Below, piece after piece: positions 23,150-35,085 of a stretch of 52,660 nucleotides of DNA. The notes under the pieces were generated by a model. It did no database searches, was not told the origin of the DNA, and worked only from the letters and a program-made list of their open reading frames with translations. The position numbers were made by a program, and so were the translations under genes. The stretch comes from Trichoplax sp. H2 (lineage: Eukaryota; Placozoa; Uniplacotomia; Trichoplacea). The stretch lies in assembly GCA_003344405.1 (NCBI GenBank), contig NOWV01000312.1, positions 1-52,660 of the forward strand. The letters are read 5' to 3'. The stretch's first letter is position 1. Each line of letters begins with the position of its first letter.

Positions 23150-25753
23150 TTATTTTCTACCGAAGCATGAATTCATGAACGATGTTAATAAAGCTTTGAT
23201 AGCCTGACGAAATCTCTGATACATAACAAAGTAAATGATTGGGTTGATAGCTGATGAAATATCGGTTAGAGCCATCGTAATTAAACGGATATCTGGATGT
23301 CTTTCGCGACCACATAAATCTTCTAATTCAATAATTGTCAATGGAGTAAAACTGATCAAGAAGATTACCACCAAAGTAAATCCTACCTACGTAAATCCGA
23401 TATTATTGAGAATTAACTTAAAAATAACAATCTTTGGATTATTCTTTGTCGTTTTAATAAACTGTACACATATACATGCAACAGCCCATATATCGTCATA
23501 TACGTTTGTATTATTGCATGCATTCCATAATCATTACTCATATTTTAGGATAAAAATTACAAAAACAACACTATATTTAGTAAAAATTTTTCTTATAATT
23601 GAACTTTTTTTTTAATATGCGTAAAATGCAATGCGTCACAAGATTGTAAGCTGTATTTATACTTCAAAACTTGCATACAAACGTAGGCAATATGTTTATA
23701 TTTATATCCTATATGAACAAACAGTAAAATGCCATCATGGCAAGTATTCAGCATAACTAATCTGTTATTCGTTAAAAGGGTTGTAGAGACTGTAAAGTTC
23801 TATAAGCAACTGAAAATGTTTAATAAAGGATAAAAGGCTGCCAAAATTTTACTCGTATATGATATCGACATTTTTAATAAATTTGTTATTCTCAATACTT
23901 ATATGATTAGATATTATCTATAATTGCATCGTGTAGCTGATTAATCGTAGAAGTAGTCATTTGGATTATAAAAAAAATGGCGAATATGAATCTGCTACTA
24001 GTAACCAGCGATTTATTAATTTATTGTTGGATGCACCAACAGGGTATCGTCTCCGGAATGAAGACAGTAATTCAATTTTTGTATCATGTGTTTATAGTTA
24101 TTTTTGGCTTATTATGCGATGTTATATCATTTTTTTTTTGTGAACTGGGATAGTTTTCGGATAAATTTTAAATAAATTTTTGTCGTCCTTAAATTTTACA
24201 CACTTCTGTTTGAGGCTATGAATTTTGTCTAATTTATCATATTTAGATATCTGATATTGCCATATCCGATATCACAATCAATAAATTGTATAATAGTTAG
24301 ACATCTCATACAAATAATAAGTACACTGAATAATCTCCAGGAGCATAAATTGCCTAATAAGAATGTTAATTCTACCGCAACGTTTTAGTTATTACGTGAT
24401 TGATATTATGTCTGTTAGAAGATCCTAGACTCAATAGACGTAAATGATGTTAAATCGTTAATCAAATAACGAAAAGATGAAATTAAAGACATGTATTCTA
24501 TTGTTGCATTTATCGATCAATAAGAGATACAGTTACATGTAACACTTTAATGGCTTTTACTGTCACTATCCCTCCTCGTAGTATACGAGTATTTAATTCG
24601 ATATATTACCAATATTATTCATTATAATTTATTCAGTTAAGCTTAAATTTTATTACTTTATATCAGTTTTTAAATATAATTTTTAAGACAGTTTAATATT
24701 TTAGCTGTACAGTACTAAAAAGACTAACCTTACGCATTTCAGATGTCATCTTGGCAAATTTATCATTATCCTGCAGATGTAATGATGCGGCACTACTTAT
24801 ATGTGTAGAAATTTTTCTAGTTACAAGGATAAATGATAAAATTGTAGTTACAGCGGCAATCCAGAAGTGAAAATTTTCCCAAATGATGCTTGCAATATCC
24901 AGTTTTCGGACAATAGCCAAGATAGTTTGATTGATTTTGTGATTTCTTACGTTAACCTAATAAAGTTTAAGATTAATACTGAAATAAATAAACATGACAG
25001 AATAAACTGTAGTCTATTAAAGTAGAACAATTACTGATTTCAATGCTTTTAATTTCTCTTTTCAGTCCATTTATTTGGACATGCACAAGAATTTTCTATG
25101 ATACCATTCTACCTTTGATTATAGTAATTAAAAAGACCTCCTTCAATCTTGTTTATCGATAGTTCAAGGGCATCATTTTTATTATCTAAACTTACTATAT
25201 GATAGCAAGGAAGATAGTGCGACGGATAATGCATCCTTGCAAGGCTAATGCTTTGAATTGACCAAGTACAGATCCATAAAGCAGCCAATATGAAGCGATT
25301 ATTATTAAATCTTTTTTCGTGAGATCTAGCATAGTAATGAAGGCGTTTAATGAAATCTGCAGCCAACAGTCGTTCAAAAGCTAACATTGTAAAGCAAAAG
25401 CATACCACTGAAGTACAGCCGACGGTAGTAATTTTATAAATAATACACGGTATATAATGCTGATCTTCTTCGAGAAGTACATCGAGGATTAGCATTGGTA
25501 CTGCTAGGGTGCAATTGAAGAGGCTGGCTAGTGCAACATGCCATAGTAGCTGGAAATGGATCTTGGCAAAATTAGGTTTTTTGGGCCTAATCTTAGGAAA
25601 TAAGATCAGAACTATCATATTGCCCACCAAGCCACATACGCTAATAACGGATAATGCTATAGCAGATATCAGTAAAGTTGATTTATTTAATTGTGTTGTA
25701 TTCTGTACTGGTTCGATTGAGTTTTGATCATTAAATTGTTCCGTAGCCATCAT
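23150..25753 (-). CDS. Rhodopsin-class G-protein-coupled receptor, three exons
   Basis: A 364-aa seven-helix receptor on the minus strand. Exons: 25113-25753 (N-terminus to extracellular loop 2), 24729-24945 (helix 5 and intracellular loop 3) and 23150-23386 (helices 6-7 and tail); phases agree. Helix 1 has GLVGNMIVLILF, with the class A Gly-Asn. The helix 3 end is FERLLA, in place of DRY. Helix 4 has its Trp (ALWICTW), and loop 2 has a Cys (HYLPCYHI) for the disulfide. Helix 6 reads FLISFTP without the usual Trp, and helix 7 has the intact NPIIY followed by an amphipathic helix 8 (QRFRQAIKALL). Three N-terminal or linker sequons occur, such as NTT and NKS. The ligand is unknown. The second acceptor (GTAAG before AAATCAC) is weak and was chosen because it keeps phase. 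An antisense open frame over the last exon is a shadow. Confidence 0.9.
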
Positions 25754-26944
25754 CGTTCAATTTAATTAATATCTGGTGAATAAATGGCAACTGGAATAAA
25801 TTTTTGCATGTAAAAACTTGGAAGATAACTTTTGAAATAGATGCAGAATATCTTTATTAGGCTATTCTGGTTGAATTTCTGACGTGTACACATTCGGTAG
25901 ATAACTTGCTTATTAAAATTTGATCGCTAATAATTGATTTCGATAGCCTGTCTATAATGCAAATATATTTATATAGTTGAGTTCTTTTCAAATTGAGAGC
26001 ATTCAGTAAAATTGGTTTAAATTTGACGTCATACTTCAATACTTATTCCTACATTAAGATCAATAAAATTGGTAAAGCAAAAATAAGATCGTGATATTAA
26101 CAAAAAAATAGATGGCGATATAAATTACAGGTATTGTAACTAGTTAATTTAGATGATACTGTCTTATAGAGATTGTTAACCAGGTGCTAACGCAATCCAA
26201 TGACACATTGTTATAATTTTTAATTATTCATAAATACAGGAATAAACATTGGTAGCACAGCCCTATCAACCAATTGATCATGATCAATAATTTAACATTT
26301 TCGTTGATTATTATAATTTTAGAAATGAAAACTAATGTAGATTAATGCCTTGAAATGAACTTACTGGTATAAATAAATTAGTAACTAAATTACCACAGCA
26401 CCGCTTATGCATGTTCAAAATATCCAGTAAACTACTACCGTTAATGACCGAAAAATGCATATCCTCTTGATTTCTATAAATTAATGCTGCTAAATGGACA
26501 AACCATCCATCAATCAGTCAAGTTTAATTATTTATTTCATGTTTTCTGTTACAAAAGTTATAAATAATTTTATTTGATGGGAAACAGCGAGGCATTAAAA
26601 AACTAATCACTAAACTGAATTCGTATTCGATTTATAAAACTTTAAATCATAAAATTATAGATTTCAAATTTATTCAATGGTAGCGCAACACAACTTTTTA
26701 CGCTGAATAATTTGTTGCATTCCAATGTAATCTTTTTTTTCACTTTAAATTATATTTTATTTTTTTTGCGGTAAGTAGTGATGCCATTCACCATTTAGCT
26801 AAACTAGCTTCACTTTTTAGGTTTTCTTGATTGAACATTTTATTTTGCTATAAATTTTAGACTTCTTCATTTCTAGTACCTTTCACCACTCAATTTTAAA
26901 ATAAAATATCGCTGCTATGCGCCTATCAATATTTTTCATCAATC
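25754..26944. other. Intergenic, nothing recognised
   Basis: The 5' flank of the receptor. Extremely AT-rich, with poly-T tracts at about 26731-26766. No gene seen. Confidence 0.4.
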
Positions 26945-27600
26945 TGATTGTTGTTGTCTTAGATTAGCTTTGTAGCTATTGAATATCAGGCTGCTTCCTT
27001 AATTCAAATGTAATCGATCAGTAAGGACGAACTATAATCTATTTTTAACGTCTATTGTGTAAAAAAAATAGATTGAGCTGATTACATAAAATTATTAATA
27101 AAATATTCGTAAACGTTTACATGGGCAATCGTCCTTAGATACCGTATGGCATTACATATGAATACGACACTACTGATGGTTGCCTTAGATTAGCTATGGT
27201 ATGTTTGATTAGCAGGCTACTCCCTTGAATGACGTACGACGGATCAGTATAAACAAACTGCAGGATAATCTATGTATAATGTCCATTATGTTCAAATTTT
27301 GATTGATGTAATTATATACAATAATATATTAAATAGGCAATCGTTATTAGGTAACGATATGATGCGGCATTAGAAATGACCACAATACCACTGATTGCTG
27401 TCTTAGATATGGTATGTTGCGTTTGATTACCAGCCTGTTTCCTTAAACAAAATGTGATAGATCAGTATATACGAACTATGATCTATCATTAACGTCTGCT
27501 GTGTTAAAAAATTTGATTGATGTGATTATATATAATTATTATACTAGCGATGGTCTATAGGTAGGTACGATATGATCAAGCAATGAACACAACATCAGTG
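26945..27600. repeat. Tandem repeat, three decayed units of about 225 bp
   Basis: Units start near 26945, 27174 and 27392, each with TGATTGTTG/TGATGGTTG/TGATTGCTG, then CTTAGAT, a GATCAGTA core, AACGTCT-like text and a GGCAATCGT-like end. Similarity is moderate with many indels, so the array is old. Confidence 0.75.
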
Positions 27601-27991
27601 CCACGAATTTTTTAAATGCGGTTGAATTTTAATAATTAGGTAATAGGTGATTTTACGAACAAATAGTTCTCCTTTATATCAATTTATTAGTATATCTCTG
27701 TAATAATTTACCTTCAATGTTATTTTTTCCACGCATACAAGCTTATTAATGACTCTATGCAAGGGATTGTTGATCAGCAGTTAAATAGTACAATGGAATT
27801 TTGTTTTTGCATTCTGGCGTATTATATATCCTTGAATATCTCCACTTGAAAATTGATGCTACTAAACTAAATAAAAAGTATTTCTACTCTGCCATAGATA
27901 CACTAACTCATGCGGATCGATTCTCTTTTAACAATAGAAATTAACAAATACCGTAAGGCATTATCGTTTTGCCTAAAATCATGATCAATGC

Positions 27992-28444
27992 CCCTGTGTC
28001 ACGGTACAAACTACCGTGAAGAAATAGATATCTAAATTTGGTTAATATAATATAGTGATATTATATTACAACTAGTTACTTACAATAGGAATTACTCTAA
28101 TTATAAATGTGTTACAGTAAATTCAATGCTGTGCTGTAATGTATACTGAAATGATTCTGTGAATGGACATATTGTAGTCCGACTGTGAAAAACTAGTTAG
28201 TAGATGTTCTCACTTAAGTATTTTTATAAGATGACTTGTGAATGTTAGCTGCTGTAGAAGGGTATATAAGCCCGTCAGATAGTTGAATAAAGCAGTTCTC
28301 AATTGTCTAGTTGAGTTTAACGTAGAATCAAAGGCGTCTAAATTCTTGTAGGGTAGTTAAGGGATACTGAATTCCGGAAGACTATAGTAATTTAGAGATT
28401 TGTTTTACGTTATCTTTGTCACGAAGCTGGTTTGTGACACCCTG
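27992..28444. mobile_element. Solo LTR with 5-bp target-site duplication
   Basis: A 443-bp element at 27997-28439 that starts TGTCAC and ends GTGACA, a perfect 6-bp terminal inverted repeat of the TG...CA type. It is flanked on both sides by CCCTG (27992-27996 and 28440-28444), a 5-bp target-site duplication. Inside, TATATAAG at 28263-28270 and AATAAA at 28286-28291 fit an LTR promoter and poly(A) signal. No retrotransposon coding region or second LTR is adjacent, so it is a solo LTR left by recombination. The perfect target duplication suggests fairly recent insertion. The superfamily cannot be set from an LTR alone; either Ty3/Gypsy or BEL would fit. Confidence 0.85.
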
Positions 28445-31297
28445 TAATCCAGTTTCTGAGGCAATCTTGAATAATTTATACGTAAGTTACGATCAGAATA
28501 TGTGACATGTATTGATATTTATTATCATTGCAAGAACTAATTCTAAGATTTCAAAAGATATTGAAACTACAATAGTCATTTTATATCAAGGCCATCATTA
28601 GAATAGATATTAATGAATTGAATAAAATATCCAATTCGTCTCAGTTAAGAATTTAAGATTATTTACCGACTTTTATTTCTTATTACCAACAACAATCTTT
28701 TATCCATTCATGACAAACTTAGCCATTAGGTAATAAATAATATTTATTAGCTCAAATTTGCATAAGGCATTAATTTTAATTTAATGTCTTCTCTATTTCT
28801 ATGTTACGTACTATATTAATTTGTGATTTTTTAAGGTACCATAACATTGAGAGTCGTTCAATATTACGGTAGTTCAAATAGCAAACCCTTCATATCGCTC
28901 CCAAGTGAAATACTTTACAGTCTATTTCTATTTCTATTGCTTCATCATTGTCTCTCAAATTACTAATAATTACTTGCCGTTTTATCATCATTTATTAGTG
29001 TGTGATATCCTATAGAAGTAAATTAGAAATCTATAGTGGACGAAATTTGTCTATAAATTCTAGTTTGAGTCCGTAGTCCCTAAATCTATTTGCAGCATTT
29101 TGCGGAATATGTGAAAATCTTGAAAATGTTATAAATAGAGAAGGTTCCATCAGGTTTAATTCCAGAAGGCGGTAACAAATTTGGATAATATACGATACAT
29201 GTATTGATGCGCGACTAGAGCATTGTTAACATAAATGGCTTGCAGTTCAATGAACAGTAGTTTTCCATCTGAGTTACGACTTTTGTTTTATAAAATTGCT
29301 TTGAAAGACCAGGGAATTCACCAAAGCTTGAATACGGTACTGAACTGAACTTTATTATAAATATCAACAATGTTGTAAGTAGATAAAAATAATATTAAAC
29401 AAACATCTCGCCTTATCAATCAACGAGATATCTGATTTTATGGCCGACAGCATAAGAAAAGAACCCATTATGTTAGCGGTGTTATTTAAGCTCTAATCTC
29501 CAAGATTACGGTTTCAACGTGAAAATTCGTATCCACAATTAGCCATTAAGCAAGTTTATAGGCTCAGCGTATTATATTAATTACGAAATCTGTACTATGT
29601 ATCAAGCAGATTAGATTATGATACTGTATATATGTAGGTTATTTACTCACGAAAGGCAATTGTATCGACTGATTCATTCATCCGTATGTAAAGCACCGAA
29701 AATATTTGCTTCATGATCACTGCATTTGTATACCTTAACTATGCAGGTGATGGCTTGTAACAATAAGATTGAAAGAAGGAAACCGATGTAATCACGCCAA
29801 TTTTTCATCAATTGTAATAAATTTTTCTACAAAAACATAGTGAAAGATTAAATTTTCCTCATAAATTCACTTTAAAAATGTTTTCATTATTATAAGCTGG
29901 AATGGTAATAGCCACCGATATAAATTTTAGCGCATCATTCTTTATAATTTATGACATAATTGGTATTCGTTCCATTTTTAGCAATATCTACTTAGTGCTA
30001 AATGAACGATGCTACATCCTTTAGCTGGCATTCTCTTAATCTAACTACTACTGCTATGATTGGCTTATCGTTAAGAAATATTTCCCATTCCGATAAGTAT
30101 AAATAGCATGATCTGCATCTACTATTAAATGCACACTCAGATCGGCGTATCTAAAAAATATTACTCCATCCAATATTTTAATCACACAATTTCTTGACTA
30201 TGAGTAATGCTATGATGAAAAACCATCAAGTTCATATTAAAATGAAATATTACATCATTTGAAATGTGTAGATGGAAATTTTAGAAGCAAATGTATTGGT
30301 CTATAACAATAGTCGAAGTAATATTATAGATATATTGATAAAAAGGCTTTATTTCAGACTAAAGTTACAGTAATCATTGAACTGCTAGTCTGCAAACCAA
30401 GTTTATTTATGGTAGCCTAATGGCGAATGATTGGTATCCGACAATATTACACTATGATAATATCGTTTTTCCAATAATTATCCTCATCTAGGGAAAATTT
30501 AGAGAGAAAACAATTAAATTTATTTTCAACTCTAAATCTATGATATATTATTGATTTACGCAATTCAATGTTGGCGCTTTATCTTAAAATTAGGCCAAGA
30601 CTTACTAGTGATTTATTACATATCCGCAATATCCAGGTTGCCAACCTCTGTCGATATATAGGCCTTACATTTAAAGCAAGATTCATTGAATGCCTGAAGG
30701 AGATCTTTTTAATTGGTTCATTCTAAACAATCTGTAAATATCACGGGCTATGGCATAGTCATTCTTGTTGCAGCTAAAAAAATGATTAATCTCTCGACAA
30801 AAAATATTCTGCGTAATAATCTACTTATAAATATTATGGCTTTTAACAGATAAAAATAAATAATATAGACTTTAATTCTAAGAGAATAATTATGAGATTA
30901 TTTAGCAAAAGTCTATCATCGTGGTATTGCATATTTTTGCAGATTATACGGTTAAGAAAGGGATGTTTCTCCTAAAAGTATTTTATAGATTCTAGCTCGA
31001 ATGCTTATAATCTCAAAAATACTACTTGTGAGCTATCCACGTAATTGTAAAAATGATCCGCTATAACTCTATATTATTAAAGTTGAAAAGATAGATATGG
31101 CCTATTGAAAGAAAAATGACTGATTAAAACGAAATATTATAATTGTAAATTTCATTTTATACCAGTAGCTATTGACGAAAATTAATAATTTCAAGAAATT
31201 AGTTTCTGTGACGATGAGGTAAATAGTTAATTGAGGTCTGATTATTTCTTAGTTCTGTTAATTGATAACCAACTTTCTTAATTATAAAGATTTTATT
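28445..31297. other. Gene desert, nothing recognised
   Basis: Uniformly AT-rich with stops in every frame; no exon pair, repeat array or RNA gene that I can support. Confidence 0.45.
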
Positions 31298-31609
31298 CGC
31301 AAACAGCTCTTGACTCTAATCAGTAACTTAAGAAACGTTGACGTTTAATGATCGTAGGCCAGCAGGAAGTAACAATTTTTATCTGCTAATTAGCTTGTAT
31401 TGATTTACTAGTGGAAACTTCGCTCGTGTTTATTCGTGATAGTAAACTAGATCGGTATATTTATTTATAGCGGTTAGCATGATAATAAGAAAATGTGTTA
31501 CAGTTGATATTTTACATTTTTAAGTTTAGATGATTAATTTATATTCTCGCTTAATAATATATATGCTTATATAAGCATTTGTTGAAATGGAAATTACATA
31601 TTTCTTTTA
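31298..31609. repeat. Direct duplicate across gap 3, left copy (short allele)
   Basis: Matches 31630-32146 at both ends but lacks the 204-bp segment found there. It runs to the gap without a break. Confidence 0.93.
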
Positions 31610-31629
31610 NNNNNNNNNNNNNNNNNNNN
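31610..31629. other. Assembly gap (20 N)
   Basis: Exactly 20 N, placed between the short and long versions of one sequence. Confidence 0.99.
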
Positions 31630-32146
31630 CGCAAACAGCTCTTGACTCTAATCAGTAACTTAAGAAACGTTGACGTTTAATGATCGTAGGCCAGCAGGAA
31701 GTAACAATTTTTATCTGTTAATTAGCTTGTATTGATTTACTAGTGGAAATTTCGCTCGTGTTTATTCGCGTTGTGTACTTGTACTTTGCGTTATAATTCT
31801 CACTGTCATGTTTCACTTTGGTCAGTATTGAGATATAATTTGGTATTCCAGTAAATATTAGAGCTGGATGCTTCGCTGTTATTTGAGCGGGCGTGTATAT
31901 TATCGTAATCATGCAAGTATTTATATACATTCTTTCCGGTATAAATTATAATTCCTAAGCAGAATATCATCCTGATAGTAAACTAGATCGGTATATTTAT
32001 TTATAGCGGTTAGCATGATAATAAGAAAATGTGTTACAGTTGATATTTTTACATTTTTAAGTTTAGATGATTAATTTATATTCTCGCTTAATAATATATA
32101 TGCTTATATAAGCATTTGTTGAAATGGAAATTACATATTTCTTTTA
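31630..32146. repeat. Direct duplicate across gap 3, right copy (long allele)
   Basis: Same as 31298-31609 plus an internal segment at about 31769-31972. Confidence 0.93.
31769..31972. other. 204-bp presence/absence segment
   Basis: Present between TTTATTCG and TGATAGTAAAC in the right copy, absent from the left. It is a little GC-richer than the flanks. I see no terminal inverted repeat or clear target duplication, so either insertion in one copy or deletion in the other is possible. Confidence 0.85.
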
Positions 32147-32833
32147 GATGCTTATGGTGCAGGCCCAATTATAGCTAAGGGTTAAGATTGTAAGATTGCA
32201 CATGGCGTGAATTACAGTAGAGTAGTTAAAACAGTTTAAATACTATTCGTTCTATTCGCATATTAAAGTAAGATAAAGTGTTGCTATCCAAGCTCCATAT
32301 ATACGTTAAGCGGGCCAGATGTGTATGCTAATAGGTTGTGTTGCAATTAATAAAAAGGAATTCTTAAGACTGCAATTGGATTTCCCTATGTGCTCACTTA
32401 TTTTCTAATTTCCATCACAATAATGGAATATTTTTACTTGGATATTAGATTTTGTGATTGTCATAAATGTCTTTTGTGGAAGATGATTACAACACTTATT
32501 GTAGCAATTCTATTAAGATGTTTACTTTGAGATTCCGAAATACAAATAGATTGCGCCATTTAGGTAAGTATTGTTAGATTTTTATTATGATGCTTTAATT
32601 AATTAGATTCATGAATGATAAATAGATGGCGTAGTAGTAAATTTAAATCTGATCTTTTTTGTTACATAATTGGCAAGATATGATTGAGTTACGAAAACAA
32701 TATTCTGTGCCTAATTGTAAATGAGGGATTTTATTGTAGTAATTTCGAAAGTCTACGGTAGTTGCAAAATGATCTTAGTTTATATAATAAAGAGAAGTTA
32801 GCAAGAAACTGTAGTTGTTACTTTATTATTTCG

Positions 32834-34025
32834 AAGACACTTTATAGCAATACACCAGTTCTACTAGTACACCAGTAAACAATACAAAGGGTTGAGTCAA
32901 AGTTTTTGACCTCTTTTAACTTCCGTATTGCTAGTTCTAGATTCATTTCATAGCTTATAAACTAGGGCTGTAACATTTCAGGAAAACTGGAGTTGTATTT
33001 GAGACTTTCTACTATTCACAAATACAGAACATTAGACGCAATATTTTGAAAACTAATTTTAAGTAGCACTTTAACAACACACTTTATTTTTTTATGTACG
33101 CAATGAAAATTTTAATTTTCTAGTGTACGTACGGTAGCACATTCGATTCAACTTTTGAACGCAACAAAGTTGTTTCTGGATTCAAGTTTTCATTCAAAAA
33201 TAGGATTTCATCGGCCTTAGATGGGTTTAGCAAAGCACGGTACTTGGAAAAATCAATTATTTGAGACACTATATTACAGTACCTGAGCTCGACTTGTGTA
33301 GAAGCAAAAAATGTAAAAATTTGATCATAATTTGAATTTTCTAATTTTCCCTTACGCTAATTCTGGAATCATTTTTACAGCTTACAAACTAGGGCTGCTA
33401 TATTTCCGCTTGACTGGAATTGTTTCTGAGACCGCTTATAGCACATAAACTTGGAATATTAGACAAGCCAAATTTTGAAAACTAATTTTATTTTTATATA
33501 TATATACACGTAATACTTTAACATCACACTTTATTTGTTTATGTACACGGTGAAAGTTCAATTAAACTTTTAAACCCGATAAAGCTGTGGCTGGATTCAA
33601 TTTGATATTCAGATATACAATTTTGTTAACGGTGGATAGGTTCCTTGTTGCACAGTGCTCAGAAAAACCAATTTTTTTGAAGACACCTTATCATAGTACC
33701 AGCGCTCTTCTTATTTAGTAGCAAACGATTCAAAGGTTTGGTCAAAATTTAAACTCTTTGGAGTTCACATGTTACTATTTCTAGAATTATTTCGTAGCTT
33801 ACAAAGCAGGACTGCAATATTTCCGGAAAACTGAATATGTGTCTGAGACCGCCTACTACAAGTAAACACGGAAGACTGGACACACAAAAGTTCTTGAAAA
33901 TTAATTCTGCTTTTATACAATACTTTAACATCACACTTTATCTATTTATATACTCAGTGGAAGTTCCCGATTTATCTAGTGTGGCTTCGATTCGCAAAAT
34001 TAGCCTTTCTAAGAAAATCATTTCT
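32834..34025. repeat. Tandem repeat, three decayed units of about 420 bp
   Basis: Units begin near 32834, 33261 and 33677 with GA(A/G)ACAC(T/C)(T/A)TAT. Shared landmarks include TAGCTTA(T/C)AAA, the phrase CT-GAGAC(C/T), ACTTTAACA(A/T)CACACTTTAT and ATTTTTATATA-like text. Identity is moderate. The third unit is shortened. Confidence 0.8.
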
Positions 34026-34914
34026 TGAAACGCAAAGCCATTAAAAATAGTTACTAGTCTAGTGTGATAGAGAGTGAAATTTATTTATCCTTGGTTCAAT
34101 TATTACGGTAAGCTCCTTCAACTACTCCATTTCTTTAATGTTTTTGAGTGCTTTAATTTCTACCTTATAGGGATACAATTTCGTGACATCCCTGCGTTTA
34201 TTAAAAAGCAGGACGAGTTCGTCATCTCCAGAAATAAACTTTTTAGAAAGTTTTAATTAGTCATTAAGTGTCAACGCATATACCTCAAACGTAATCTCAG
34301 CTTAATCTAATTTAGTTGATGTGAACAGCATTGCTACAAATATCCATTCTTTAAACTAAATATGTTTGGACAAACGGAAAAACTGACATATCACCCCGTA
34401 CAATTAGATGAAAATAATCTCGCATGAACATTCTTCATTTTTTGCTATACCTAATATAAGAATGCAAAGATTACATCAAGACTAATGATAGAAAATGACA
34501 GTCTAGTAATGATTTGTGAATTACTTATTATATTATTAATTATTAATGTAATCATCTTAAAATAAGAATTTCTCTAAAACTATTCATCTTACAATATAGT
34601 AGGTAATTTTAATAATCTAATTCGTAATATTTTGAATGTAAACGTAAGTATTGTTACTGAATATCCCATCAATTCTCTGTAGGTAATATATGATTTACTG
34701 TAAACTTTTGTAATCGCTACTTTCCTGGTAAATAAAATTTAGAAACATTAACAAAGTAGCGATGTCGTAATATATTAATTAAAAAGAATGATCAACCTAA
34801 AAACTTTAAATTTATTGAAAATTTAGCTCAATTCTTAGTTTGTTATCAAAGTATAAGAGCAGTAATTTCCACGTCGCTCTCATTTTAGTAAATAACCTCT
34901 TCAGATTTAAGGGA

Positions 34915-35085
34915 AGCCATTTCAAGATATAAATTACAACATTTTACATCAAATAAAATTTCGGAATAAATAGTTGAAGAAAGATAGCGTCGTTCTTATT
35001 TTCAACGAGTGGGCTTTTAAGAATTTAGTATCGCCATTTCGAGACATAAGTTGCAACATTTTACATCAATTAAAATTCAGATAAC
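34915..35085. repeat. Short direct repeat, two units about 118 bp apart
   Basis: GCCATTTCAAGATATAAATT at 34915 and GCCATTTCGAGACATAAGTT at about 35033, each followed by ACATTTTACATCAA and AAAATT. A decayed tandem pair. Confidence 0.7.

Noticed and set aside
23235-23615. 126-codon plus-strand frame
   Set aside because: It lies antisense to the last exon of the minus-strand receptor, which has clear helix 6-7 motifs, and runs on into its intron.
27997-28439. Possibility that the LTR belongs to a full retrotransposon nearby
   Set aside because: No second LTR, primer-binding site with coding region, or reverse-transcriptase-like frame is present on either side, and the flanking CCCTG pair closes directly on this single LTR.
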